Assembly (NCBI RefSeq): GCF_001429395.1
Contig: NZ_LMJT01000001.1
Location: 189,335-253,334 of the forward strand
Direction: 5' to 3'
DNA: 64,000 nt
From: Allobosea sp. Root381
Lineage (GTDB): Bacteria; Pseudomonadota; Alphaproteobacteria; Rhizobiales; Beijerinckiaceae
Part shown: positions 17,368 to 26,306 of the stretch, piece by piece
Numbering within the stretch: the first letter of the stretch is position 1
Layout of the letters: each line of letters opens with the position of its first letter
The notes under the pieces: generated by a model
Seen by the model: only the letters and a program-made list of their open reading frames with translations
What the model was told of the DNA's origin: nothing
The model's database searches: none
Program-made: the position numbers and the translations under genes

Positions 17368-18366
17368 TCAGCCTGCCGCCGCCCTGACCCGCCCCACTTC
17401 GATACCGTTCCAGTTCTTCATCACGCTCTCGCGCAGCGGGGCGAATGCGCGCTGCTCGGCTTCGCTCATAGGCACGAAGCGCGCGATCAGCGCCGCCATC
17501 GCCACCTCGGCAGCCCTTCCGGCGCCGTCGTCGCATTTCAGGGCGATGCCGTAGCCGAGTTCAGGCAGGGAGCCGCAATAGACGCCCTCGGCGCCGGTCT
17601 TGATGAAGATGCGCTCCCGCAGCAGCTCCATCGCACGCGTATCGAAGCGCCCGGTGCCTGCGACCATGAAAGGATGGGCAGCGGCGGCCTTGCGGATACG
17701 GGCGGCGGCCTTGGCGCGCTCGGGCCCGAAGCCCTGTCCGGTGCCGACGCGGGCAAAGCCCAGCGCCAGCGCTTTCAGCGGCACGGCATAGGTCGGGATC
17801 GAGCAGCCATCCGTGCCCATATGGTCGGCCGAGTGCACGGCGCCCGTGACCTCTTCAAGCGCGCCGCGCACGGCCTGCTGCACGGCGTGGCCGGGTTTGA
17901 CATAGCCCGCCGGGTCCTCGTCGAGCCCGCAGGCTAGGCAGACGAAGCCGGCATGCTTGCCAGAACAGTTATTGTTGAGCGCGCTGGGCTCCCGGCCAGC
18001 CTTGGCGATGGCGCGCGCCGCAGCCTCGTTCATCGGCCAATGCGCCCCGCATTCGAGGCAGCCCGCCTCGCGCCCCGCTTTCTTCAGCATCGCGAGCGAG
18101 GTCTCGGCATGGAGCGGCTCGCCCGAATGCGAGGACACCGCGAGCGCGATCTCCGCCTCGGTGAGCCCATACCGATCGGCCGCACCGCTCTCGAGCAGCG
18201 GCAGCGCCTGGATCGCCTTCACCGCCGAGCGCGGAAAGACCGGCCGCTCGACATCGCCCGCCGAGAACACCACGGCCCCGTCCGCATCGACGACGACAGC
18301 CGCGCCGCGATGGCGCGATTCGACGGTATCGCCGCGCGTAACCTCGGCAAGGATCGGGTTGTCCAT
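17368..18366 (-). CDS. L-asparaginase, Rhizobium etli (ReAV) type
   Basis: A 332-residue member of the asparaginase II family (PF06089), unrelated in sequence to the E. coli enzymes. It hydrolyses L-asparagine to aspartate and ammonia. The residues of the R. etli ReAV active site are all present with an offset of one: Ser47-x2-Lys50 (FPRSAVKAIQALP), the metal-binding Cys134-x2-Lys137 (NNNCSGKHAG) and Cys188 (GTDGCSIPTYAVP). Length agrees with the family. ATG 18366 (MDNPILAEV) is chosen because the family signature starts immediately; an extension to 18438 is Arg-rich and unlike homologues. It converges on the beta-helix gene with a 3-bp gap. Confidence 0.9.
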   Translation of the reverse strand: MDNPILAEVTRGDTVESRHRGAAVVVDADGAVVFSAGDVERPVFPRSAVKAIQALPLLESGAADRYGLTEAEIALAVSSHSGEPLHAETSLAMLKKAGREAGCLECGAHWPMNEAAARAIAKAGREPSALNNNCSGKHAGFVCLACGLDEDPAGYVKPGHAVQQAVRGALEEVTGAVHSADHMGTDGCSIPTYAVPLKALALGFARVGTGQGFGPERAKAAARIRKAAAAHPFMVAGTGRFDTRAMELLRERIFIKTGAEGVYCGSLPELGYGIALKCDDGAGRAAEVAMAALIARFVPMSEAEQRAFAPLRESVMKNWNGIEVGRVRAAAG

Positions 18367-18523
18367 CGTCTTCTCCCGGAAGCGCTGCGCCATGCGCGAA
18401 ATGCGCCGCCTTTTGGCGCCGGAAAGGCGCCCTGTCAAAAGCCATGGCGCAATCCTGAACTGTCATGCAAGGCTGCCGGCCAAGCGCTAGATCGCCGTCC
18501 GGTGTTCTCAGCTGGAGCCTGCC

Positions 18524-19348
18524 ATGTCGCCCGACTACGAGACAGAGTACAATAACCGCGCCCGCGTGCCGGAGCATCCAGAGATCATCGGCGGCTGGGC
18601 GCGCGACGCCGCCGCCTACCGTGCGCAGGCCCCCTGCGAGCTCGGCGTGCGCTATGGCGCGGGCGAACGCCAGACCTACGACCTGTTCAAGCCCGAGACG
18701 GCCAGGACCGAGAGCCTCGTCATGTTCGTCCATGGCGGCTACTGGCAGGCGCTCGATCCGAGCTTCTTCTCGCATATGGCGCGCGGGTTGAACCGGCTCG
18801 GCGTCCCGGTCGCGGTGGTGGGTTACGATCTCTGCCCGCAGGTCGAGCTCGGCCATATCGTCTGGGAGATCCAGCAGGCTGCCGCGGCGCTCTGGCAACG
18901 CTTCCGCCTCCCCGTGATCGCGACGGGCCATTCGGCGGGCGGCCATCTTTCGGCCTGCGCGCTCGCCACCGACTGGAAAAACGTCGACCCGGAACTGCCG
19001 GACCAACTCGTGCCGGCCGCCTACGGCATCTCCGGCCTCTTCAATCTCAAACCCCTGACGGAGACCAGCATCAACGGCGCGCTGAAGCTCGATATGGATG
19101 CCGCCGAACGCGAGAGCCCGCTGTTCTGGCCGGCGCCGGCACGCCTCACCATGGACGCCGTCGTCGGTGGCGCGGAGAGCGACGAATATCTCAAGCAGAG
19201 CCGCCGGATCACGGATGTCTGGGGACTGGAAGGTGTGCGTACGCGCTATGAGGAGATCGAGGGCGCAAACCATTTCACGGTGATCGCCGGACTGGCGGAC
19301 CCCGACAACACCATGCCCCGCCGGATCGCGGCGCTCGCCGGCGCTTGA
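18524..19348 (+). CDS. Alpha/beta hydrolase, arylformamidase (kynurenine formamidase)-like
   Basis: A 274-residue cytosolic hydrolase. The oxyanion motif HGGYW (VMFVHGGYWQALDPSFF) and nucleophile elbow GHSAGGHL are the hallmark of the eukaryotic-type (BNA7/AFMID) arylformamidases and carboxylesterase-like relatives. The late catalytic His is probably in EEIEGANHFTVIAGL. Family activity is hydrolysis of N-formyl-kynurenine or other small esters and amides. No kyn genes are nearby, so kynurenine metabolism is only one option. It is divergent from the asparaginase gene and shares the gap with it. Confidence 0.8.
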   Translation: MSPDYETEYNNRARVPEHPEIIGGWARDAAAYRAQAPCELGVRYGAGERQTYDLFKPETARTESLVMFVHGGYWQALDPSFFSHMARGLNRLGVPVAVVGYDLCPQVELGHIVWEIQQAAAALWQRFRLPVIATGHSAGGHLSACALATDWKNVDPELPDQLVPAAYGISGLFNLKPLTETSINGALKLDMDAAERESPLFWPAPARLTMDAVVGGAESDEYLKQSRRITDVWGLEGVRTRYEEIEGANHFTVIAGLADPDNTMPRRIAALAGA

Positions 19349-19406
19349 TCTTGTCGCGCAGGACACTCTATCCAGAGCGCCTGAGCATCAGCCTGAACCG
19401 GAGCCT

Positions 19407-19433
19407 GCCGTCATCGGGAGGACCGATGACGGC
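19407..19433 (+). promoter_or_regulatory. Perfect 11-bp hairpin with GAGGA loop
   Basis: Arms 19407-19417 and 19423-19433 are perfectly complementary, with the 5-nt loop GAGGA. It lies 20 bp before the ATG at 19454 and 58 bp after the upstream stop. It could be a terminator for the hydrolase gene, a minimal member of the GTCAT...ATGAC repeat group (it contains both), or a leader structure for the next gene. Confidence 0.55.
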
Positions 19434-19453
19434 GAACGAACCCGGAGCCTCCG

Positions 19454-19690
19454 ATGCAGACCTTCTTCGTCGAGATCAAATGCAAGCTCGGCAAGACCTA
19501 TGAGGTCGCCAGCGAACTGGCCGACCGGGAGATCGCCTCGGAGATCTATTCGACCGCGGGCAACTACGACATCCTGGCCAAGTTCCACGTAGCGAGCGAT
19601 GTCGATATCGGCCATTTCGTCGCGCAGAAGGTGCAGTCGATCCCCGAGATCGCCGACACCCACACGATCATCACCTTCAAGGCGTTCTGA
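19454..19690 (+). CDS. Stand-alone Lrp/AsnC ligand-binding (RAM) domain protein
   Basis: A 78-residue protein that is only the RAM domain: MQTFFVEIKCKLGKTYEVAS, then AGNYDILAKFHVASDVDIGHF and TIITFKAF. There is no DNA-binding part and the ATG is well placed behind GGAG (19444-19447), so it is complete rather than truncated. Such single-domain proteins form Lrp-like oligomers and may bind amino acids or mix with full-length Lrp proteins; in Hyphomicrobiales they are widespread and often annotated Lrp/AsnC ligand binding domain protein. The next plus-strand gene is the malic enzyme, 270 bp further on. Confidence 0.88.
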   Translation: MQTFFVEIKCKLGKTYEVASELADREIASEIYSTAGNYDILAKFHVASDVDIGHFVAQKVQSIPEIADTHTIITFKAF

Positions 19691-19960
19691 GCGGGAACCC
19701 TGCCCGCCCACAGCCGAGAGCCGCCAGGCGCGCCGGCGGATTCGCGATTTGCCTGAATCACTTGCCGGCCTTTGCTGAGAGGCCGATTCCGCGCCTTCTC
19801 GCATCGCTTCAACGGGCCGCCCGGCAGTTCCCGGGCCACACGCCTGCGCCAGCGGCATCATGCCGGCCGATTGATGCATGTTCCGCGCTTGACGACCTCC
19901 CCTTATTCGCGCGACCTCGGCAGCTCCTGATTTCGAGCCGACGCCGCTGGAGCTGCCGCG

Positions 19961-22252
19961 ATGAAGAGCAACCTGTCTTCCGATCTCCGCTCGGGCGCGC
20001 TCGTCTATCACCGCCTGCCCCGCCCCGGTAAGATCGAGATTCAGGCAACCAAGCCGCTCGGCAACCAGCGCGACCTGGCGCTGGCCTATTCGCCCGGCGT
20101 CGCTGCCGCCTGCGAGGCGATCGTCGACGATCCGTCCGAGGCGGCGGAGCTGACCTCCCGGCAGAACCTCGTCGCCGTCGTCACCAACGGCACCGCCGTG
20201 CTTGGGCTCGGCGACATCGGCCCGCTCGCCTCCAAGCCGGTGATGGAGGGCAAGGCCGTCCTCTTCAAGAAATTCGCCGGGATCGACTGCTTCGACATCG
20301 AGGTCGAGCAGAAGAACATCGAGAAGTTCGTCGAGGTCGTCGCAGCGCTGGAGCCGACCTTCGGCGGCATCAACCTCGAGGACATCAAGGGCCCGGAATG
20401 CTTCGAGATCGAGGAGCAGCTCAAGGCCCGGATGAACATCCCGGTCTTCCATGACGACCAGCACGGCACCGCGATCATCGTCTCGGCGGCGATCCTCAAC
20501 GGGCTCGACCTCGCGGGCAAGCATATCGGCGAGGTCAAGATCGTCGTCTCCGGTGCCGGCGCCGCCGCGCTGGCCTGCCTCAACCTCCTGGTCGAGCTCG
20601 GCGCCAAGCGCGAGAACATCTGGGTCACGGACCTCGAAGGCGTCGTCCACAAGGGCCGCAACACCCTGATGGACCGCTGGAAGGAGGTCTTCGCGCAGGA
20701 GACCGATGCGCGCACGCTGGCCGAGGTCATCGGCGGGGCGGACGTCTTCCTCGGCCTCTCGGCGGCCGGCGTGCTCAAGCCCGAGATGGCCAGGCAGATG
20801 GGGCCGAAGCCGCTGATCCTGGCGCTCGCCAACCCGAACCCCGAGATCACGCCTGAGGATGCGCTCGCAGCGCGGCCCGACGCGATGATCTGCACCGGCC
20901 GGTCGGACTATCCGAACCAGGTCAACAACGTCCTGTGCTTCCCCTACATCTTCCGCGGCGCGCTCGACGTGCAGGCGACGACGATCAACGAGGCGATGAA
21001 GCTCGCCGCGGTGCGCGCGATCGCGGCTTTGGCACGCGAGGCAACCTCCGACATCGCGGCCCGCGCCTATGGCGGCGAGGCCTCGACCTTCGGCGCGACC
21101 TCGCTGATCCCGAACCCCTTCGACCCGCGCCTGATCATCCGCATCGCATCGGCCGTGGCGGAAGCCGCGATGGCGACCGGTGTCGCCCGCAGGCCGCTCG
21201 CCGACATCGAGGCCTATCGCGAGGAATTGTCGCGCTTCGTCTTCCGCTCCGGCTTCATCATGAAGCCGCTCTTCGCCCAGGCGAAGGCCGACCCGAAGCG
21301 CGTGATCTACGCCGAGGGCGAGGACGAGCGCGTGCTGCGCGCCGCCCAGGTCGCGCTGGAAGAGGGTCTCGCGACACCGATCCTGATCGGCCGCCCGAGC
21401 GTGATCGAGACCCGCGTCAAGCGCTTCGGCCTGTCGCTCAGGCCCGGCGTCGATTTCGAGGTGATCAACCCCGAGGACGACCCGCGCTATCGCGACTACG
21501 TCCAGACCTATCTCGACATCGCCGGCCGGCGCGGCGTCACGCCCGAGGCGGCGCGCGCGCTGGTGCGCACCAACAACACGGTCATCGCGGCGCTCGCCGT
21601 GGCACGCGGCGAGGCGGATGCGATGATCACCGGGCTGGAAGGCCGCTTCATGTCGCGGCTGCGGCACGTCAAGGACATCATCGGACTGGCGCCGGGTGTC
21701 TCGGATGTCTCGGCGATGACCCTCATCATCACCAACAAAGGCGCCTTCTTCCTCGCCGATACCCATATCAAGGACAACCCGACCTCCGAGGAGATCGCGG
21801 ATATGACGGTGCTGGCGGCGAGCCATGTCGCGCGCTTCGGCATCGAGCCCAAGATCGCCCTGCTCTCGCATTCGGATTTCGGCGCGGCCGACACGCCCTC
21901 CGCGCTCAAGATGCGCAAGGCGCTCGCCCTGATCCGCGAACGGGCGCCCGAGTTGGAATGCGACGGCGAGATGGAGGCCGACACCGCCCTGTTGCCGCTT
22001 GTGCGCGAGCGCGTTCTGCCCTCCTCGACGCTGAAAGGCGTGGCGAATGTCCTGATCTTCCCGAATCTGGACGCCGCCAATATCGCCTACCAGTTCGCCA
22101 AGGTGCTGGCCGATGCGCTGCCGGTCGGCCCGATCCTGATCGGCGCGGCCAAGCCCGTGCACATCCTGACCGGCTCGGTGACGGCGCGCGGCGTCGTCAA
22201 CATGACCGCGGTCGCCGTGGTCGAGGCTCAGGAGCGCGCGGCGGCGGGCTGA
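19961..22252 (+). CDS. maeB: NADP-dependent malic enzyme with phosphotransacetylase-like domain
   Basis: A 763-residue MaeB-type enzyme converting malate to pyruvate with CO2 and NADPH. The malic domain (residues ~1-430) contains the conserved [12 protein letters not shown], the catalytic Lys/Asp segment [26 protein letters not shown] and the dinucleotide motif [11 protein letters not shown]. The C-terminal ~330 residues form a PTA-like domain ([51 protein letters not shown]), which in this family is usually regulatory and binds acetyl-CoA. The length is typical. The start ATG 19961 gives the usual family N-terminus. It supplies NADPH and pyruvate during growth on C4 acids. Confidence 0.95.
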   Translation: MKSNLSSDLRSGALVYHRLPRPGKIEIQATKPLGNQRDLALAYSPGVAAACEAIVDDPSEAAELTSRQNLVAVVTNGTAVLGLGDIGPLASKPVMEGKAVLFKKFAGIDCFDIEVEQKNIEKFVEVVAALEPTFGGINLEDIKGPECFEIEEQLKARMNIPVFHDDQHGTAIIVSAAILNGLDLAGKHIGEVKIVVSGAGAAALACLNLLVELGAKRENIWVTDLEGVVHKGRNTLMDRWKEVFAQETDARTLAEVIGGADVFLGLSAAGVLKPEMARQMGPKPLILALANPNPEITPEDALAARPDAMICTGRSDYPNQVNNVLCFPYIFRGALDVQATTINEAMKLAAVRAIAALAREATSDIAARAYGGEASTFGATSLIPNPFDPRLIIRIASAVAEAAMATGVARRPLADIEAYREELSRFVFRSGFIMKPLFAQAKADPKRVIYAEGEDERVLRAAQVALEEGLATPILIGRPSVIETRVKRFGLSLRPGVDFEVINPEDDPRYRDYVQTYLDIAGRRGVTPEAARALVRTNNTVIAALAVARGEADAMITGLEGRFMSRLRHVKDIIGLAPGVSDVSAMTLIITNKGAFFLADTHIKDNPTSEEIADMTVLAASHVARFGIEPKIALLSHSDFGAADTPSALKMRKALALIRERAPELECDGEMEADTALLPLVRERVLPSSTLKGVANVLIFPNLDAANIAYQFAKVLADALPVGPILIGAAKPVHILTGSVTARGVVNMTAVAVVEAQERAAAG

Positions 22253-22381
22253 GCCTACGCCGGCCGGGAACCGCGCGCTCCAGCGTCGCGTCGGGCTCCG
22301 CCATGCGGCAGTGACGCTCGCGCGCCTGCGGCGTCTTCGCTAGTAAGGAGCGCCTGCAACCTTCCGATAGAGACGAGACCG

Positions 22382-23239
22382 ATGAGCCGCATTGTCTATG
22401 TGAATGGCGCCTACCTGCCGGAAGAGGACGCGAAGATCTCGATCTTCGACCGCGGTTTCATCTTCGGCGATGGCATCTACGAGGTTTCCGCGGTCATCGC
22501 CGGCAAGCTCGTCGATTGCGAGGCGCATCTGGCGCGGCTCGAGCGCTCCTGCGGCGAGATCAGGCTGGCCCTGCCCTGGTCCAACGCGGAGCTGGTCGCG
22601 ATCCATGAGGAGCTGATCGAGCGCAACAAGCTCGACGAGGGCGGCATCTACCTGCAGGTCTCGCGTGGCGCTGCCGATCGCGACTTCGCCTTCCCCAAGG
22701 ACGTGGCCCCGACACTCGTCATGTTCACGCAGGCCCGCAACTTCGTCGACGCCCCCACGGCCAAGACCGGCATCAAGGTCGTCTCCACGCCCGACCTGCG
22801 CTGGGCCCGCCGCGACATCAAGAGCGTCAACCTGCTGGCGCCTGTCCTCGCCAAGCAGTTCGCCGCCGAAAGCGGCGCGCAGGAAGCCTGGCTGATCGAG
22901 GACGGCGTCGTGACCGAGGGCGCCTCCTCCACCGCCTGGATCGTCAAGGGCAAGACGCTGATTTCGCGGCCCCTGTCGAACAAGGTCCTGCCCGGAATCA
23001 CCCGCAAGGCCGTGCTGGCTTTCATCGCCGAGGCGGGCTTCACCTTCGAGGAGCGCGAATTCACACTGCAGGAAGCGCTCGACGCGGAAGAGGCCTTCAT
23101 CACCTCCGCCACCAGCCTCGTCATGCCGGTGACGACGATCGATGGCCACAGCATCCACAACGGAGCGCCCGGGCCGGCGACGCTGCGCCTGCGCGAGATC
23201 TATGTCGATTTCGCCCGCAAGGGCGGCGCGCTCGGCTGA
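22382..23239 (+). CDS. dat: D-amino acid aminotransferase (class IV PLP enzyme)
   Basis: A 285-residue class IV aminotransferase. The N-terminus RIVYVNGAYLPEEDAKISIF followed by DRGFIFGDGIYEV is the Dat signature; Glu and Lys of the PLP site are in LIEDGVVTEGASST and in RRDIKSVNLLAPV (Lys at about residue 145). SNKVLPGITRKAVL and ITSATSLVMPV complete the family pattern. It transaminates D-alanine and D-glutamate with 2-oxo acids in the cytosol, feeding peptidoglycan precursors or D-amino acid catabolism. It stands alone; the next gene on the left is maeB and on the right the convergent guaD. Confidence 0.9.
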   Translation: MSRIVYVNGAYLPEEDAKISIFDRGFIFGDGIYEVSAVIAGKLVDCEAHLARLERSCGEIRLALPWSNAELVAIHEELIERNKLDEGGIYLQVSRGAADRDFAFPKDVAPTLVMFTQARNFVDAPTAKTGIKVVSTPDLRWARRDIKSVNLLAPVLAKQFAAESGAQEAWLIEDGVVTEGASSTAWIVKGKTLISRPLSNKVLPGITRKAVLAFIAEAGFTFEEREFTLQEALDAEEAFITSATSLVMPVTTIDGHSIHNGAPGPATLRLREIYVDFARKGGALG

Positions 23240-23245
23240 ACGCGC

Positions 23246-23321
23246 GTCATGCTCGGGCGAAGGCCCGAGCATCTCTTGCCGGAGATTCTCGGGTCTGCGC
23301 TACGCTCCGCCCGAGAATGAC
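23246..23321. repeat. Palindromic repeat, family B, overlapping the 3' end of guaD
   Basis: Two hairpins in a row: TGCTCGGGCGAAGGCCCGAGCA (23250-23271) and a larger one from ATTCTCGGG to CCCGAGAAT (23285-23318). The element begins GTCATGCTCGGG and ends CGAGAATGAC, matching copies at 34619-34709 and 36049-36123. It lies between convergent dat and guaD and supplies the last codons and stop of guaD. Confidence 0.8.
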
Positions 23322-24634
23322 GGTTTGACCACCGGCTCCCCCATCACATAGGTGGCGACGACATTGCGCTCGTCGCCGAGCGTGACCAGCACGAAGAGCT
23401 CCTCGGGGAGGTCGCGCGCCGTCTCCAGCCGGTGCGCCATCGCCCGCTGCGCGCCGGGGTCGAGCACGACGATGTCAGCTTCCCTCCCCGCTTCGAACGA
23501 ACCGATCAGATGGTCGAGCTTCAGCGCCCTGGCATTGCCGAGCGTGATCGCGTGAAGCGCCGCGAAGGCGGAGAGCGACTGGCCCTGAAGCTGCAGCACC
23601 TTGTAGGCTTCCGACATCGTCCGCAGCATCGAATAGGAGGTGCCGCCGCCGATATCGGTCGCGACCGCGACGGGCACGCCCTCGGCCCGCGCGCGGGCCC
23701 AGTCGAACAGCCCGGAGCCCAGAAAGAGATTCGAAGTCGGGCAGAACACCGCGACCGCGCCCGTCTCGGCGAAGCGCCGCCATTCGCGGTCGGTCATGTG
23801 GATGCAGTGGCCGAGGAGGCTCCGCGAACCCAGCAGGCCGTGATGCTGGTAGATGCCGGCATAGTCGCCGGGCTCGGGATGCAGTTTGTTGGCTAAGGCG
23901 ATCTCGGCCCGGTTCTCGTTGATATGGGTCTGGACATGGCAACCGGGATGCTCCGCGGCGAGGCATCCCGCCGCCGCCAGCTGTTCCGGCGTCGAGGTCA
24001 CGGCGAAGCGCGGGCTTATGGCGTAGAGCTGCCGGCCGTTGCCGTGCCAGCGCTCGATCAGGGCCTTGCTGTCGGCATAGCCGCTCGCCGCGGTGTCGGT
24101 CAGCGCGTCCGGCGCATTGCGGTCCATCATCACCTTGCCCGCGATCATGCGGGTGTTGCGCCTCTCCGATTCGCGAAACAGCGCCTCGGCCGATTGCGGG
24201 TGGACGGAGCAGTAGATCACCGCCGTGGTGGTGCCGCTGGCGAGGAGTTCGTCGAGCAGGAAATGCGCGAGCTTCTCGGGATGGCCCTGCTGCGCCTGCT
24301 TCTGCTCCTCGACGAAGGTGTAGCGGTTGAGCCAGTCCATCAGCTGGGCGCCATAGGAGGCGATCACCTGTGTTTGCGGCATGTGCAGATGCGCGTCGAT
24401 GAAGCCGGGCATGATCAGATGCGGGCGGTGATCGACGATATCGGCCGTGGCCGGCAGGCTCGTGAGCAGGTCTTTCGCCTCGCCGGCGGCATGGATGAAG
24501 CCGCCTTCGATGACGACCAGCCCGTCCTCGACATAGCGATGAGCGTTCTCGCCGGCCTCCTCCGGATCCGCGACGAACCAGAGCAGGCGGCCACGCAGGG
24601 CGCGAATGGGTTTCGCTTCGCTCAACGGCGGCAC
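23300..24634 (-). CDS. guaD: Guanine deaminase
   Basis: A 444-residue amidohydrolase converting guanine to xanthine and ammonia, directly upstream in pathway terms of the divergent xdhABC. Zn ligands are visible: PGFIDAHLHMPQTQ, the His in HVQTHINEN, the His in LLGHCIHMTD and the Asp in VAVATDIGGGTSYS. The YGAQLMDWLNRYTFVEE segment is diagnostic of bacterial GuaD. The final residues PSFSGGA and the stop codon are encoded by an interspersed palindromic repeat, so the C-terminus is probably locally remodelled. ATG 24634 is the natural start and is divergent from xdhA. Confidence 0.94.
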   Translation of the reverse strand: MPPLSEAKPIRALRGRLLWFVADPEEAGENAHRYVEDGLVVIEGGFIHAAGEAKDLLTSLPATADIVDHRPHLIMPGFIDAHLHMPQTQVIASYGAQLMDWLNRYTFVEEQKQAQQGHPEKLAHFLLDELLASGTTTAVIYCSVHPQSAEALFRESERRNTRMIAGKVMMDRNAPDALTDTAASGYADSKALIERWHGNGRQLYAISPRFAVTSTPEQLAAAGCLAAEHPGCHVQTHINENRAEIALANKLHPEPGDYAGIYQHHGLLGSRSLLGHCIHMTDREWRRFAETGAVAVFCPTSNLFLGSGLFDWARARAEGVPVAVATDIGGGTSYSMLRTMSEAYKVLQLQGQSLSAFAALHAITLGNARALKLDHLIGSFEAGREADIVVLDPGAQRAMAHRLETARDLPEELFVLVTLGDERNVVATYVMGEPVVKPSFSGGA

Positions 24635-24740
24635 TCCGGCTGAAATTCAGATCACATCTGCACCAAATCAAAGCTTTCGGCCAAGCAGGGACATGCCTAA
24701 TCTCGCGGCAAGAGGTGTGTTCCACGATATGGCAGGCCGG

Positions 24741-26306
24741 ATGCGCGACGTGCTTCGCTTCCTCCTCGACGACGAGTTGATCGAGATCGCCTCCTGCGAT
24801 CCGACGCTGACGGTTCTCGACTGGCTGCGTCTGGAACGCCGGATGACCGGCAGCAAGGAAGGCTGCGCCGAAGGCGATTGCGGCGCCTGCACGGTCGTCG
24901 TCGGCAGGCTCGACCGGGGCCGGCTGCGCTATGAGGCGATCAATGCCTGCATCCGCTTCCTGCCGACGCTCGATGGCTGCCAGCTTCTGACCGTCGAGCA
25001 TCTGAAGGGCAGCGACGGCGCGCTTCATCCCGTCCAGCAGGCGCTCGTCGACTGCCACGGCTCGCAATGCGGCTTCTGCACGCCGGGCATCGCGATGTCC
25101 CTGTTCGCGCTCTGGCTCAACGAGCCTGCGCCCTCGGTTGCGCGGATCGAGGATGCGCTGGCGGGCAATCTCTGCCGCTGCACCGGCTATGAGCCGATCG
25201 TCGCGGCGGGCCGGCGGATGTATCGCCCGCAGGCCACGGACCGCTTCACTGGTCGTCGCAAAGCTGTCGCGGAGCGGCTGCGCAGCCTGGCGGGCGGCGA
25301 GACGCTCTCGCTGGCGGGCCCCGCGGGCCGCTTCTTCGCCCCGGCGACGGTCGAGGCGCTGGCCGATCTCATGCTCGCCCACCCGAATGCCACTCTGGTC
25401 GCAGGCGCGACCGATGTCGGATTGTGGGTCACCAAGGGTATGCGCCGGCTCGACCCCGTGATCCATCTCGGCCGGATCGAGGCACTGCGGGAGATAGAGA
25501 ATGGCGGCGACCATTTGCGGATCGGCGCCATGGCGACGCATGTCGACGTCCGGACCGCACTCGCCGCGCTGTCGCCGCAGCTCGACGAGATGATGCGCCG
25601 CTTCGGCGGGGAGCAGGTCCGCAACGTAGGGACGATCGGCGGCAACATCGCCAACGGCTCGCCGATCGGCGACCTGCCGCCGGCTCTGATTGCGCTCGGC
25701 GCGCGGCTGGTGCTGGCGCGGTCCCGTCATTGCGAAGAGCGCAGCGACGACGCAACCCAGAGGGGCGAGCCCGTTGCCCCTGGATTGCTTCGCTCCGCTC
25801 GCAATAACGGGGATGGGCTTTCACGCCGCTCCCTCTCGCTCGAAGCCTTCTTCCTCGACTACCGCAAGCAGGACCGGCGCGAAGGCGAGTTCGTCGAGGC
25901 CGTAATCGTGCCTAAGCTGCCCGATGGCGCGCTGTTCCATGTCTCGAAGATCTCGAAGCGCTTCGACGAGGACATCTCGGCCGTCTGCGGCGCCTTCCTG
26001 CTCCGGCTCGGCGAGGACGGCCGCATCGCCGAGGCGCGGCTCGCCTATGGTGGCATGGCCGGCATCCCGAAGCGCGCGGCAGCGGGCGAGGCCGCGCTGG
26101 TCGGGCGGGTCTGGGACGAGGCTGCGGTCGCCGCCGCCATCGCCGCCCTGCCGGGTGACTTCACGCCGCTCAGCGACATGCGCGCCTCGGCCGGCTATCG
26201 GCTGACGGTTGCCGGCAACCTGCTGCGACGCTTCCTGATCGAGACGACGCAGCCGCAGCTCGCGTCCCGCGTCGCCGGCCTGCTGGCGGAGGCCGCTCAT
26301 GGCTGA
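24741..26306 (+). CDS. xdhA: Xanthine dehydrogenase small subunit (2Fe-2S and FAD domains) with in-frame repeat
   Basis: It carries electrons from the molybdenum centre via two [2Fe-2S] clusters to FAD. Plant-type cluster: KEGCAEGDCGACTVVV; second cluster: CGFCTPG and GNLCRCTGYEPI. The FAD domain contains LVAGATDVGLWVTK and GTIGGNIANGSPIGDLPP. Unusually, between LVLARS and LSLEAFFLDYRK lies a stretch of about 35 residues (starting RHCEERSDDATQRG) that is the translation of an interspersed palindromic repeat; homologues normally have only a few residues there. The reading frame stays open. Start: ATG 24741 (MRDVLRFLLDD) fits the family; ATG 24729 or 24693 are alternatives. It overlaps xdhB by 8 bp. 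Confidence 0.92.
   Translation: MRDVLRFLLDDELIEIASCDPTLTVLDWLRLERRMTGSKEGCAEGDCGACTVVVGRLDRGRLRYEAINACIRFLPTLDGCQLLTVEHLKGSDGALHPVQQALVDCHGSQCGFCTPGIAMSLFALWLNEPAPSVARIEDALAGNLCRCTGYEPIVAAGRRMYRPQATDRFTGRRKAVAERLRSLAGGETLSLAGPAGRFFAPATVEALADLMLAHPNATLVAGATDVGLWVTKGMRRLDPVIHLGRIEALREIENGGDHLRIGAMATHVDVRTALAALSPQLDEMMRRFGGEQVRNVGTIGGNIANGSPIGDLPPALIALGARLVLARSRHCEERSDDATQRGEPVAPGLLRSARNNGDGLSRRSLSLEAFFLDYRKQDRREGEFVEAVIVPKLPDGALFHVSKISKRFDEDISAVCGAFLLRLGEDGRIAEARLAYGGMAGIPKRAAAGEAALVGRVWDEAAVAAAIAALPGDFTPLSDMRASAGYRLTVAGNLLRRFLIETTQPQLASRVAGLLAEAAHG
25723..25811. repeat. Palindromic repeat, family C, inside xdhA
   Basis: Ends are near-perfect inverted copies: CCCGTCATTGCGA (from 25723) and TCGCAATAACGGG (to 25811), one mismatch. 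Internally it carries GGATTGCTTCGCTCCGCTCGC, which also occurs in the intergenic copy at 40487-40599. The translated form CEERSDDATQ resembles peptides seen when such repeats are read in other alphaproteobacterial genes. Confidence 0.85.

Noticed and set aside
19870-19930. A TTGACG hexamer as promoter of maeB
   Set aside because: No acceptable -10 at 16-19 bp; the match could be chance.
19388-22162. A 924-codon frame antisense to maeB
   Set aside because: The plus-strand malic enzyme is certain; the antisense product is low complexity.
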